From NCBI RefSeq assembly GCF_036417845.1, contig NC_089980.1:62618501-62682500 (forward strand): 64,000 bases of DNA. The letters are read 5' to 3'. Position 1 is the stretch's first letter; each line of letters begins with the position of its first letter. The notes beneath the pieces were generated by a model that was given only the letters and a program-made list of their open reading frames with translations, had not been told where the DNA came from and ran no database searches. Positions 26,331-38,800 of this stretch are shown here, in pieces. Position numbers and translations under genes: made by a program. The stretch is from Apteryx mantelli. Taxonomy: Eukaryota > Chordata > Aves > Apterygiformes > Apterygidae.

Positions 26331-28845
26331 GTAAGATTTCTTTGCCTTGCATTTGAATTAGTGAAGTTAAAACCCACTATTTTCAAAATCAAGTTTGTGA
26401 AATCAGGTTCTGATTTTCAGGCTTACTGATCAATCACCACAGTCACTGCAAGAACATCAGACCTATGATTGCTCAGGACTGCTAAAAAAAATTTCTCGTC
26501 TTTAAGAAATATCTTTTGTAGAAGGTGGCACATACATGAAAATGGATACTGCACTCCTAACAAGCTGCTGCAAGTTTCTATTTGATTTAGGGATGAGCTT
26601 AAGATACAGAATTCAAGTTTCATCTGAGTAGCCAGTATTCCAGGGTTTCAGAGACATATAAGCTCCTGAGTTTGGTTTCCTATGAAACACTTCAGTTCCA
26701 ACTACATTTACAACGGGAATCTTGCTTAAGATATTAATTCCTCCAGAGTTCAGGGGTCCCCAAAGCAGCTTTGAACCAGTTATGTGGAGATATAAATTGG
26801 TATAAATATATATTATACATTGTATTTAACATATAAAAGTATATAATATAATGTATATTTTTACCTGAAAAATATTTCTGTTCTTCTGATCCAGTACAAT
26901 TTATTACTAAGATACTTTTTGATTTTTGTGAAAATTGAATACAGAGTACCAAGCTTAAGAAGTCAAGCTGCAATCAAGCTTACATGAAAATTGTTGGTGG
27001 CTGGGACAGTGCTATATATGTATACACTGTTATCCAGGGTAACTTCTCTGTTTATCTGTTTATAGCTACTTTGGGGGAAGGGATATGGTCTGGACAAGGA
27101 CGTCTTTCTGATGTTTTTAGGCTTAGACCATTGAAAGTCTGCTACAAAACCTATTTCAGTTGGGATAAAAACTCCATTTAACTTCACTGAAATGTGGAGC
27201 AGGCCCTGGATCTGTTTATTGCCTCTGTTGCTCTCAAATATTTTGTCGTTTAGCAGCCCTACTTTTAATCTGCTTTTTTTTTTTTTGAAACCCAAGCATT
27301 AAAAAAAACAGCATGAACAAAGGCAGAGGATATTCACTCTTTTCTGTGACTACATTTTCATATGAGGCTTTCTTATTGCTAATTAGAATAGGAGCAAAAA
27401 TAGGCTTTTAGTAGATTAAAATACAATTTGCGGTTGTTTAGATGTTGCAGGATTTGTCTTTCAAAGAAATATAAGCAGATTTATAACAAATGGTTAAACA
27501 ATTTACAACAATAGCTAAACAATATGGTAAAATTTTAAAAGATACATGTTACTTCTAAGCAGATCTGTAAAAGCTTTAGGGATTTGGAGTATATATTCCA
27601 GTAAACACAGTACACAATCAACTTTGATGTAGTATCAGACTGTGTTTTCATTTAGACATTAGATATGTCTATATTTACTGCTGTAGCTGCACTTTTAAGA
27701 TATAGTAACAAGTAACAAGTAAACAAGCAAGTCAATGCTTTTTTTACAGTTATGTAGTAATTCAGAGATACAGTATGACAGAACTATACAGAAAAATGAT
27801 AAACTATAAAGGAATGTGCTGTGTGTGTGTTGGGTTAATAAAATGCGGTTACCGTATTTGATCAGCCTTCTTATTTCTAGTTAATGAGGAATATGGCCTC
27901 AGTGAAAGTGTCTGAAACACTTTGGATTAATGCAAGTTCATTTCTAAAAGAAATATTGTAAAGTGAATAGATCAGTTTACATTTGTGATTGTCCTGTTTA
28001 GTTGTCCTGTGCTTAGAATGGCTTCAAACCAGGCTGATGCATGTTGCTTATCTTTTGAAATCAATTTTTAAATTGATTGTCAAGCAATTGTGTCAAGCAC
28101 ATTTTCCTTTTCCTCCTGCTGTTTGGAGATTCAGCTTAAGTCTCATTCCCACTTGAGTAGGCATTTCACTCAGACTCTCTTATGTTCAGCTTGAACCAGC
28201 TAGAATGCACATTCCTTTATGAGCAAAAAAGAACGAGTAGCGGAACTGGGACAGTTTTGAAGAACACATGGAATTTACGATTAACAGTGGAGAGAATCAC
28301 AGGTGGCTCATAGAATCCATTGCTCTATAATTCTGCAACTGGATGGTGGAGAACTGAAGCCATCAGTATTCTGTCTCACTGTCTTAAGTGCTTCTATGTT
28401 CCTCCTTGCTATCATGTTTGATTACTTCAGAATTTTCCAAATATTTATCCTCATTACCCCTCAGTGAGCCAGGCATTTTAAAGGTAAGGGGCTGAAATGC
28501 AAGGAGACTACTAGTGAGATCTAAAATGTAATAGTGCCTAGTCCCAGGGCAACAGTTGGGAAAACCCCTCTGCCCTGTTTTAAGCTAATATTTGTCTTCA
28601 AAAACAGTACACTGTATTGCTGAAAGCTCTGTCTTTGCTCTGCCTTCTCTCCTGTTCCGTACCATCTATTCAAGCAATGCTATCCTGTGCTGTTTCCAGG
28701 AGACTGAATTTATTCAGAGTTTGCTACCATTAATGCAAAATGAAAGAAATTACATTTTAACGCAAATTCTACGTTGAAAGTGGGATGTAAAGTCACAAAC
28801 AGTCAGAAAAATGCTCATTTTTCTATATTCTTTTTTTTCTTTTAG

Positions 28846-28978
28846 TGCAAGGAAACATCTTAGACAGCTATTGAAAAACAGAGTGAGCTTGGATAAATGC
28901 ACATCAATGGTTTTATAAGGCAAATACCGCAGAAGAATGTGCACCACAATGTGAAGTTGAAAAAAGTTTTACCTGCAG
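28846..28978 (+). pseudogene. PLG-like exon 2: first half of PAN/apple domain, two stops
   Basis: Acceptor TTTTTTTTCTTTTAG, donor TGCAG|GTAATT, 133 nt. In frame with exon 1 it reads VQGNILDSY, stop, KTE, stop, AW..., then EECAPQCEVEKSFTCR, which matches the plasminogen PAN motif (EECAxxCExxxxFTCR) including its cysteines. The stops are TGA at 28872-28874 and 28884-28886. The exon is otherwise well kept, so the stops are true disabling changes and not a wrong frame. The intron before it is 2.5 kb. Confidence 0.9.
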
Positions 28979-30839
28979 GTAATTTAGGTGTGCTGTTTCT
29001 GAATATTCTGCTTTATTTTTTTTTTTCAATGCAACTTTCTAAAGTTTTGTAAGGAATGCAATGGGTATCAAGAAGTGACCACCTGGGAGATGCAGATTAG
29101 GAGAGAATACATGGAAGGAGAGATTAGAAAAACTGTTTCTAACATCAACATGTATTACAGAAAAATATTTTGCTGTTTTGATGAGGAATATAGTACACTG
29201 AAAAATATTTGCGTGAAGATTTCTTCACAACTTTTTCACATATGAACGTGAAAGAAATATGTTATTCAGAAAATGAGATATCAGCAATGATGTGGTTTTT
29301 GCACCTATCACATTGCCATTAGGCCTGAGTATCCACAACGTTATCATGTGTAGAATAATTTCAGTGGCCATCCTGCGTAGAGAAAACAATGAAAGTTGGA
29401 GGTTTTTTTCATTTGTTTATTTGTTTTTCACATGAAAGCTCTATGTCTTTGTTTGTAGGGATATTACTGAGATTTTGATGCCGGGATAGAGCAGGGGATG
29501 GCCAGCCTGTAGCAGTCTCCTTTCATCTTTTTTTCTGTGTTAGTGGGACTTACTGTTACTTGTGCCATCATTAGTATTTCTGGAGCTGACTGTGAGTGGG
29601 GCTGGTGGTGTAATTTAAAGGAAGACCTTTGAATCATAATGGGTGGCTGTCCTCATTGCAGGTCCCTCCTGTGAGGCAGGGGTATCTTCTTTTCTAAGCT
29701 TCAGGAATACTTAGTGTACCACATCCAGAGAATGCTTTTTTGAAAGAGATGAACTTTTTGGATTCTTTATGGTGATATGTTTCTCTATACCCAGATTTAA
29801 TTCAAGGCAACAATAACTTGCTACAGAGTTTCTGAAGCATTTTATAATTTGCAATCATTTTCAAAAAGGTTGAAAACCTAGCATCAGGGAGAACTAGTAC
29901 ATTTTTTTTTAGGGGATGCAACCAGAAGGGATCACAGAAGTCTCTGCTTTTTGATCCCACCCTTCTTTTCAGGCCAGGAGAGGACAAAGAGCTTGAGCAG
30001 CACTTGTGAAATTTGGGGAAAAGGCCTCTGAATGGGTCAAAAGTTTCTGAAGAAGTATTCAGAACACACATTTATCTTTTACAAATTGCCTTTATCTTTT
30101 GTTTGAAGCTGGGTATCTGCTTTGTCCAATATTACCTGTTCAGGCCAAATCACTTGGGCCTTGCATCATGTATATAAATATCCCTTGCATCATGCATATA
30201 AATATCCTAAAACAATGGAAGAATGGTTGAGTTCTTGGGTGTAGGAAATCAGATGAAGAACATATAATTCAGAGATGGGATGATATCTTAATAAAAATGA
30301 TTTGAGAATCAGGTTGATATTACAATGTGGGGAGATTTCCCACCTGTGCATTCATCCATATGTATTGAACAAGATATTCTTAGTCTCCTTTTAAAAAAGC
30401 AACCATAAACATTATACAGTGTTTATAACTTTGTCCACACAAGGCAAAAAGTTGAGCTTAAGTCAGGCTCAATTAACATGATCTAGCCAATGTTGATATA
30501 AATATAAAGGCATCTCATAACATGATACCCAAGGAAAATAACATTAGCTTAGGTTCTGCAGGCTTAGTTGCAATCTAGTCAGTACATAGTCTAGGCAAGA
30601 AACAACATTTTCCAAGACAGAAGAAGGTTCAGAAATGACATAAATATGCTATTAAGAGGTAAAATTGGGTCTGGATTTACAGTGCATAATGACTTCCTGG
30701 TAATTTCTCATGTTCTTAATGCAAATTAAATGCAGGTTAGTTTTCCTCTTGTCACTTTCTAATTTGGATAGAAGGATTACACTACTTAATTCTGATCAGA
30801 TGTTTGGAAAAATTGTTTCTAATGGTGGTAGTTAAACAT

Positions 30840-31014
30840 TCAAACAGGTTACCCAGGGAATCTGTGGAGTCTCCGTCCTTGGAGATATTCAAAACTCAAC
30901 TGCATACGGTCCTGAGCAACCTCATCTGGCTTAGCAGTCAGCCCTGTTTTAACTGGGAGCTGGACTGAGACCTCCATAAGTCTCTTCCCACTTAAATTAT
31001 TCTGTGATTCTCGA
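30840..31014 (+). mobile_element. CR1 LINE 3' fragment in intron 2 of the PLG-like pseudogene
   Basis: About 175 bp of CR1 3' end: GGTTACCCAGGGAATCTGTGG, TCCTTGGAGATATTCAAAACTCAACTG, CCTGAGCAACCT, and the terminal ATTATTCTGTGATTCT. Same strand as the host gene. It is strongly 5' truncated. Confidence 0.85.
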
Positions 31015-31325
31015 TACTTTCCATTTGCTGGAGTAAAAGCACGGATGAAAGTGGTTACTGTGAGTAACTTAAGAAGCAGCTGTAAGTTCACAGCCTAGCT
31101 TACGGTGCTATAACTTCCTCATATATCCATATCATTTGGAAGCTAAGACCAGTTTAGGCACTTGGCACTTGGGAGTAAAAGTCACTAATGAAAACAGGGG
31201 CCAAAGCCTAACTCTGAAATACGATGTACAACATCCAGAATAGATTCTAAAAATGTTCAGAGGATAACAGTTTGAACAAAATGACTTATTGCTCTTCATG
31301 TGCTCTCCCCTCTCAATTTCAACAG

Positions 31326-31432
31326 GGCCTTCCTATTCTTCAGTAAAAATCAATGGTGTTTAACATTGTCTAAAACCTCCAGGACAACAAAGATTTTCAA
31401 AAGAATAAATTCAGTTCTCTGTGAGAAACAAG
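31326..31432 (+). pseudogene. PLG-like exon 3: second half of PAN/apple domain
   Basis: Acceptor CTCAATTTCAACAG, donor CAAG|GTATGT, 107 nt, the same length as the human PLG exon. It joins exon 2 in phase (TGC AG + G) and reads RAFLFFSKNQWC, then LTLSKTSRTTKIFKRINSV, then LCEKQ. This aligns with the mammalian RAFxxxSKxxxC ... FEKK segment. The frame is open and ends in phase 1, the phase at which PLG kringle exon pairs begin. No kringle 1-3 exon follows. Confidence 0.87.
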
Positions 31433-32492
31433 GTATGTGAACACCTGTAATAAGTTTCCTTATGTACTTTGTTCATATCTCTAATTTCCTTTTATTAATA
31501 ATAATGGAATAACATTCACATTTCTGTGGGACTGAATGTCTGAAATATGCTAAATATAACTGATTTGCAAGTGCACAACATCAGTTAGGGGAGACATATG
31601 TAACTTCTGATACTGATTCATCAAAAGTATATTTTGTTTCAGTTTATCTTCTAGAGTGCAAGAAAGGAAAGGGGGAGGATTACAGAGGAACAAAAGACAG
31701 AACTCAGAAGGGTGTGCTATGCCAGAAGGGGGTGGATAGTGCACTCCACAAATCAAAGTATGGTCTTCTCATGTTTGTCTAAACGTTATGATTGATTTTT
31801 TCTGAACTATATATAAATAGTGTGCTTTAAGCAATTTTGCATCACAGATTGTCAAAGACAGATACTTACTGCTGAGTTTAATTTGTAATGAATAATTTCC
31901 TCCTTGTATCTCTCACTCTGAGTTTTAGCTCTTACAAAAAAAAAACAACAGGTCTACTGATTGACAAATTAGAGAGTTCTAGTCTTCCTTTTACATGTAA
32001 CTAAATACAAGAAGATATGAAAAACAAACACGACCAAAGATCTCTGGTGAAAAATGTCTCTGTCTTAATGCATTTGGAGGGGAGGGTGGGGGGTGAAAAC
32101 GGGGATGAAAGGAGAAAAAAGCAGTAAAAGAATAATGATCCATTTTTTTAAATCCTGAACATTAATCTCCTACATCTAACTTATGAAAAATTTAATTTGA
32201 AGAAATTTTAGATCTATATGTGTACCTTTTGATTCCCTAATCCAAACAAATTTGGTGTGCAGAAGTGAAATTTAAATGCAAGTGCTCCTGTCAAGTACCA
32301 TCTGGTGCATGAAGGCTTTCCAGACACCCTTACACATGCTTTCTGGTTTTTATTCTCAAACATTCCTGCAACTGCTTACTATTTTGTCTGATTTTTCTAA
32401 CTCACTTTTACCTCTCTCCTGAAGGTTTTTTTTTATTTTAAATTTAAGCACATAAATAAAATTAAGGGACTGGTTTCTGCTGTTCATTATAG

Positions 32493-32660
32493 ATGATGAT
32501 ATGCCAAGGCAGTCTGCAAGTCCAGAGCAGTGCTATTGAGAGAGAGGCCTGGATTATCCGTGGAACAGCTTCTTTTACTATCACAGGAAGGAAATGCCAA
32601 GCTTGGAATTCAGTGTCGCCACATCATCACAATAGGACGGCAAGCAATTTCCCAAGAGCA
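32493..32660 (+). pseudogene. PLG-like kringle (most like K4) first-half exon, stop plus frameshift
   Basis: Acceptor GTTCATTATAG. It joins exon 3 in phase and gives a linker ([13 protein letters not shown]), then the kringle start CY, stop (TGA 32537-32539), ERGLDY. One extra C at 32558-32559 shifts the frame; after it the reading is [34 protein letters not shown]. This matches a kringle first half. The linker length (13 residues), the CY start and the TGRKCQAW segment favour K4; HNRTxxNFP recalls K3, so a hybrid is possible. The expected donor is gone: TATGTTT follows where GT is needed. Kringles bind lysine residues on fibrin. Confidence 0.85.
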
Positions 32661-34158
32661 TATGTTTATTTTGCATTTTTGTGTTGTTTTAGCCAGTTGT
32701 TCTCACTTTACACACAGTTGCCTTGAAGTAGTTAAAAGTAGAAGGGAATGTCCTTGTTAAAAAAATGACTTTTCATTACTATTTTTCTAAGCCAGAAACT
32801 TTATTATTTGTCCAAGCTTTAAAAATGACCTTTTGGTCTTTTTTTCCACAACATTTAAATTGTGGACTAAACATAAATAAAAAACATTATTTTAAATTGC
32901 CCTTAAAGAATTTAAGAGTTGCCATTACTCTTGAAGAACATATGCAAGAACAGTCATTAAGGCATATGGCAAAATATCTGCCTGCTTTCCAAAGCTGTCT
33001 CTTTATTAATATTTGAGAGAGCTGCGATAGCCTTTAAAGCTGCTTCAGTGAGTAACAAATGGAAGAATTCAACAGCCTAGATATTTACCAATGGCCTGGA
33101 CCATTTTTATATGGGAAAGCCATCACATTGGCTAACAAGTCCACCCTTAGTTGTGCACTGGAATGGAAATGGTGAGACTAATAAAAATATCTCCTTTCCA
33201 GGCTCTGTAACGCTGAATCCTGTCCTTTTCGATCTATCCACAATATATCAGTTTCAGTAATCATCCTGCTGGAGTCCTCTCATCTGTCATTTGCTTCACG
33301 AATCCTTTCAGTGTATCTTTACTGCTTCTCACATAAATCTCTATTCACACTCTGCCTACAGCTCATCTCTTCTTTCTATCCCATCCCAAATCACACTGTT
33401 TTGATCAACTCAATTATTATTTTTGTGAAAGATTTCTGTTTGTGAAACTCTTGGAGATTTTGTCACTCCTCTGATTCAAGATGGAGAAATTATCTGAACT
33501 CTTTAAAATTCTTGGGGAGAAGACAACCATTTCCCTTACTATCCCATCCAACCTTCACTTTGCAAACACTTATGTGAGGAAATGCTCACTGAATTCAGTA
33601 GAACTATTCCTAGATAGTAATCCCTACTCAAATTCACATGCATATGTGTTCACTGGTCCTAAAAGTTAGAAGGAACAATTCTGTTGTTTTCTCAATTTCT
33701 AACACTGGAAAAAGCATTCTTTTTAATCTTTATGGTAAGCTCCCAGTCCTAAAAGATACAATCAGTTTAATTGTGTATTAAAATTAATGGATATTTTCTG
33801 CATTTGCATATATGTTCTAGTGATTGTTAATAAAGATGAATACTACATCATCAAGCATTATGCAGCTAGTCAGAATATTTCTATAACCTGCAGTTAAGAC
33901 TCCACAAACATTATTAGGTTTTATCAAAAATGAAATGGACAGCTATGCTGTTGTACAATATACACCTTGCTGTTTATACCATATCAATAATTACTTATTT
34001 CTTTTTACTTGATAGTTATCTGAGTTCTGTGATATATAACAAAGAAGCAAATCTGTACCATTTCTGTATTTTGCACACCTCACCTATTCTGTGAAATATT
34101 CCCATGCATTTTTTGAAGGCTATATATGAATCAAAGTGCATTGTATTTATATTTCTAG

Positions 34159-34349
34159 GGATCTGAGAGAGAACTATTGCCAAAACCCAGGTGATGATAT
34201 AGCCCCTTGGTGTTACACTACTGTTCCTACTGTGAGATGGGAATATTAGAATCTGCAAAAGTGTGACTATGGAGGACACTTTGTTTCACCTGAACCACCT
34301 TATTCAACATTAGAACCAGGCACTGATATGACTGTTTCGAACATAACAA
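34159..34349 (+). pseudogene. PLG-like kringle (K4) second-half exon with stop at a structural Cys
   Basis: Acceptor TTTATATTTCTAG. It reads [29 protein letters not shown], stop, NLQKC. The stop (TAG 34247-34249) stands where all kringles have Cys; the surrounding WEYxNLxKC is the mammalian K4 signature (WEYCNLKKC). The first acidic lysine-site residue has become Gly (NPGDD for NPDAD). An open linker of about 28 codons follows to a plausible phase-1 donor A|GTAACC. The 3' end is less certain because another GT (AAG|GTGGAA at 34394) also fits the phase. Confidence 0.85.
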
Positions 34350-35718
34350 GTAACCACATAGCTACAAGTTTGACTCTTCTAGAATTAAAAGAAGGTGGAA
34401 CCAAGAGGTACCTACTGAAATCGGTCTAAATGACAGTAGAGTATGGTAAGAAGTTATACCTTTCCTCTAGTTTACAATTTCTTAGAATTAAGTGGCCAGG
34501 ATTCTGTATTGAAATGTGTATGTTAACAGAATTCCCTGTTGTTATCTATCATATTGTATAATATTCTTTTCTTCTTAAGAGACACAGAAGAAATCAAATG
34601 GGAGGTTTTGAGACTGTATCATCACAGTATTGAAAGAGCTACTAGTCATGACAGCACATATAGATATGAGGTTAATAACTGACGTGAAGATTTTGTTTTC
34701 AGTCTACCTAAACAAAGAGGCTGTCTTAGTAATTGGAGATCTCCTGTGTACAGAAGACTTTGTTCTGTGTGCCCAGTGAAAGCGAACCTTCCCTCAAATC
34801 CCTCAAGTCTGTTCATGTGTGCAGAATACAGGTGATGTGAGGTGTAGGTTGAGCACCAAGAGCTGTATCTCAGGAGCCTACTTTCAAACTAAGGGCCTGG
34901 GTTGGGCCATACCTTTACATTTCTTTTATAGGTTCTATTCTCTGCTCAAGTGCAGCTAACATTTTCCATTTATCTGTAGCAAATTATTAGTATCTCTGCT
35001 GAGGATTTTATTTGCCTTATTTTGCTTGTTTTTCTAATTAAAAACCTTACTGACAGAAGCTGTGCTTTACATGTGGCAAAACATTGCAATGGGCAGTTGT
35101 GTTTTGAAGAAAAAAGGTAGAACAAGATTAAATATTTGATCCTGCAAGGTACTAAGTACTCTGTGCAACACCTTGTAGGAGCAATCTTTGGGCTTATAAC
35201 ATAGCTGCTAATAGGCACGCATCCAGAGCCCTGCCTCTTGCAGTAGTGAGAACCATCTGAGCCTAAACTTTGCTTTTAAAAATGATTTCTAATTCTTGTG
35301 GCTGAAGAGAAAAGCTTGAAAATGTGACTCAGTTGCAAACAACAAGTTAATACCTGCTGGTGATGGCAAAAAATCTGAAGTAATATCTGTGGGAAGCAGG
35401 AACTTCTTCCATTTTAACTCTGAAATGGGTCACTAATACTAAGTGCATAAGAAACAGTATGATGGAGTCTTTTCAATATTTTTGCACTATATGTGATAGC
35501 TGAAAACAATCATCTCCAAATCAGCAAATTCTGTGAACTGATATTTTGTACAAACGCATGCTTCAGTAGAATTTTTCTCAGAATATCACAGGTCAGAAAA
35601 ACTTCTTTATGTAAGCAGAAGGGAATGAAATAGTTCCATCTGCTTATTTCCATTTATCTTGGAATTTTACCCAATGATTTACAGCAAAGCATTATTACTT
35701 TTTCTCCTTCCTTTACAG

Positions 35719-35867
35719 AGTGTATTATTGGCAATGGTAAAGATTATCGTGGTGCAGTCATGAAAACTAGAAGCAGCAGGACTTGTCAAGAGTGGAGTTC
35801 TCAGGAGCCTCATCACCACAGTTATCTCACTCCAGAGACTCATCCAAGATCAGGCCTGGATAAAAAT
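35719..35867 (+). pseudogene. PLG-like kringle 5 first-half exon, intact
   Basis: Acceptor CTCCTTCCTTTACAG, donor AAT|GTAAGC, 149 nt. It reads ECIIGNGKDYRGAV, MKTRSSRTCQEWSSQEPHHH, SYLTPETHPRSGLDKN, matching K5 including the K5-specific longer TPETxPRxGLxKN segment. It ends in phase 0, like mammalian K5, whose second exon also starts at YCRN. No lesion. Confidence 0.93.
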
Positions 35868-38800
35868 GTAAGCAGCTGTTAATGCAATATTTGCATCTAA
35901 TATTGCCTTCCTCCACTCTAACATGGACACTGATTGTCAAAGAAACAAACTCCATGTCCTTGAAACAAACTAAGAATTTGTTTTCATCAATTCTTGTTGG
36001 TGTGAATAGTCACCACTTGTGTGACAAGGTGAGTCCAGCAGTTCTGTCACACTCTCCCATGGTCCACTAGTATAGTTTTCTCTCTGGCTGCGCTAAAAAT
36101 GATGAGCATCGTCTTTAGATATGATCTATCAAATGATAGGTCCTCCTGTACACCTGAGGACCACAAGGCCTGCCCTCCAGAGAGTGCCCCTGACATTCCT
36201 GCTAGGAGAAGCAGGTTTAGAAACTGTTTTTCAGTAGTGACAGAGGCAGAGACAGAAGTCATAGAGACTGAAAGTTTATACCAGGCTTCTTTAGCCACCT
36301 TTTTACTATGATACTCAGTTCCACAGACATCTCAAATTTAGCAGCCATACTTCACAGCACTAGCACACATAGACATCAAATCCCCATTCTAGTTCTCCAG
36401 CAATCATCCATTTTCTTCTAACTCATTTTAACATGCCTCCATTCCAAGCAGTGACTTCACATGCTCTGGTGTTTCATATTCTCCCTGCTGCCTGACTTGT
36501 GCTATGGTGTAAACCGTTTCCTCTACAGTCACATTACTTTGGACCTTGCTGAAACCTTTCTCCTTGTGATGTGAGAAGCTCAGCTCTTCCATCAAATTTC
36601 AATTTTTCTGTGAGGAATTTCTCCTGAGTTACTGTGTCCTGAAGAAAAGCAGCTGATCAGACATACCTTCCTTCCTTCCTTCTTGGAATTATGAAGATTT
36701 TCTTAGATAGAGGAAGAGCAGAAGAAACAGCAAGCATTATTTTTACTAGGGAGAAAGGGAATGTTCAGAGGAAAGAACAGAAAGAGTCTATCAACTCAAA
36801 CTGATTCGCATCTTTTTCTCTGCCTTCACTGTCCTTTTCCATTGAAGCAGTACAGCATGCCCTAAAAAGCAGAGAGGGTGAAGAAAACTTAAGAGGCTGA
36901 AGGAGCACAGATGATAGTGAGCCTGGTTCTAGGTTGACAGAGAGCAGATGAGAATGTAAAGCACAGGGAAGAAAATGGAAGTTCTGTGCCAGGAAGCAAT
37001 CAGTAAGGGAGACAAATCGTATCCTCTATGTTTTTGAGAGCTGACAATAACTAACTGAAATACATATACATGCAGCATGGATGGAACAGAGTTACATTTT
37101 AATATTGTTATTATATCTCATAATTTTATGGTGATTTTAGGATTTTGAAGAGTCTGGTGTGCTTTTTCAACTGAATATTGATAGTAATGCACTCTTTTTA
37201 TCTATGAAAAATACTGCACAAAGAGCAGCCCAAATCTTAGCAGTTACAGTCCTGATAAGCACAACCAAAGTTTACTTAAATGATGAAAGCTTTTATGATG
37301 CAGACCCAGTTTGTTTTTCTTTTCTTTAAATGTAGAATCTGGAGCAATATGTCAGGATTGGCTTACCTGAGCTGGGATAATAAGCCACTGGCAAACTGCT
37401 CTGTACAGTCTTGGCCTGAGGTTGTTAGGGATGGTTTACTGAAAAAGTCACTGAAATAAAGCTACTTATTAAAGTGCTTGTACACTGCCTGGATGCTTCT
37501 CCCACTTAGGAAAAGGGGAAGGAGGGTGATTAGGAAACATGGGCAACAAACCATGCCAAATTCCAGAAGAGGAGTTATTTTTCTTCTACAGATCATTTTC
37601 TGTATATATTCTTTAGACGGTGACTCCAAGCGGTATCCCTTCATATTCATGGATTGCTTGGAAAGAGATCTCAGAGTTTTCATGTAAAAAAATTATTTTT
37701 AGAACCATTCTACCAAAGAAAGAATCAGCCTGGCACTTCTGCAGCAACATAGCACACAGAAAAACTGGAGGTCCCACATGGCTGCACTGCAGCTTCAGGA
37801 ATGGCAACATGTTTCATGTGAGGCCACCAAGGTAACTTGAACTCTAGTGAAGCAGCTGATCATTGCATGCAAATTACCATTGCTAGTCCCAAAGCAAATT
37901 CTGGCATAATCAGTTATTCAAATAGCCAGTCCTCATGTGGACATAGCTGCACCTTTGAGACGCAAATGCCCATGGAAATCACTTTCAAAGGCTCAGTACC
38001 AAGCTATTAGAAAAGCAAGATCCGTTTGACTTCAGATATTTGAAGAGACAGTTTACAAGCATGTGACTCAAGTGAAAAACAATGGATAGCTCATCTTCTG
38101 ATTCTGGGGAACATTTCTACAACCTTAGGCAGGATATTAGATGGGTTCTGAGACAGATCTTGTCTAGGAACAAAAAATTGAGAATGAAATTGCCATTAAC
38201 ACCTAGATTTCCCCATTTTCTTTGCTGATGTAATTGCCACTTCCATGGAAAGATAAATCCATAAACACATGATTATAGAGCCACAGATTTGATTTCTGTT
38301 CTCACTGGCAAACAGGATTGTTTAGTAGTAGTCAGACTGGCATGAGTTTCTTGAATAGCTTCTGGGCAATAAGAAGGATGCAAAAAAAGCTTACATCTTC
38401 TGTCATATAATGAGATGAGACTACAGTGGGATACATCTTACCTGAACTAACAAGCTCTGCTTTTCCAGGCTGTAGTCCAAGATTACAGGTTTTGAAACCT
38501 CTGTCATATCTGGTTGAGAACCATACCAAGACAAATCAACCATTAAGTTCACCTCATCACATATTTTCAGCTATTAAGTATGTTCTTCACAGGGGTTGGG
38601 TGTCATCATTGAAGCTATCTGATCTCTGAGGATAAAATGTGATGAGAAAAAGAGGTTCTGACAGATCTGAAAACCCTGAGATCCTCCTTGGGGCTTTTTC
38701 TGTGCCAGTAAATTAAACAAGGCCAGACCAAGGGCCATATCTCAGCTCATACCTATAGAGAAACACAGGCCACATCTGCACTGCTTGCTGGGAAAGTCGT

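Noticed and set aside
32493-32726. The continuous 77-codon frame across the kringle exon as the true reading
   Set aside because: In this frame the start of the kringle (Cys-Tyr ... Asp-Tyr) is lost. The kringle pattern only appears if the frame changes at 32558-32559, showing a 1-nt insertion.
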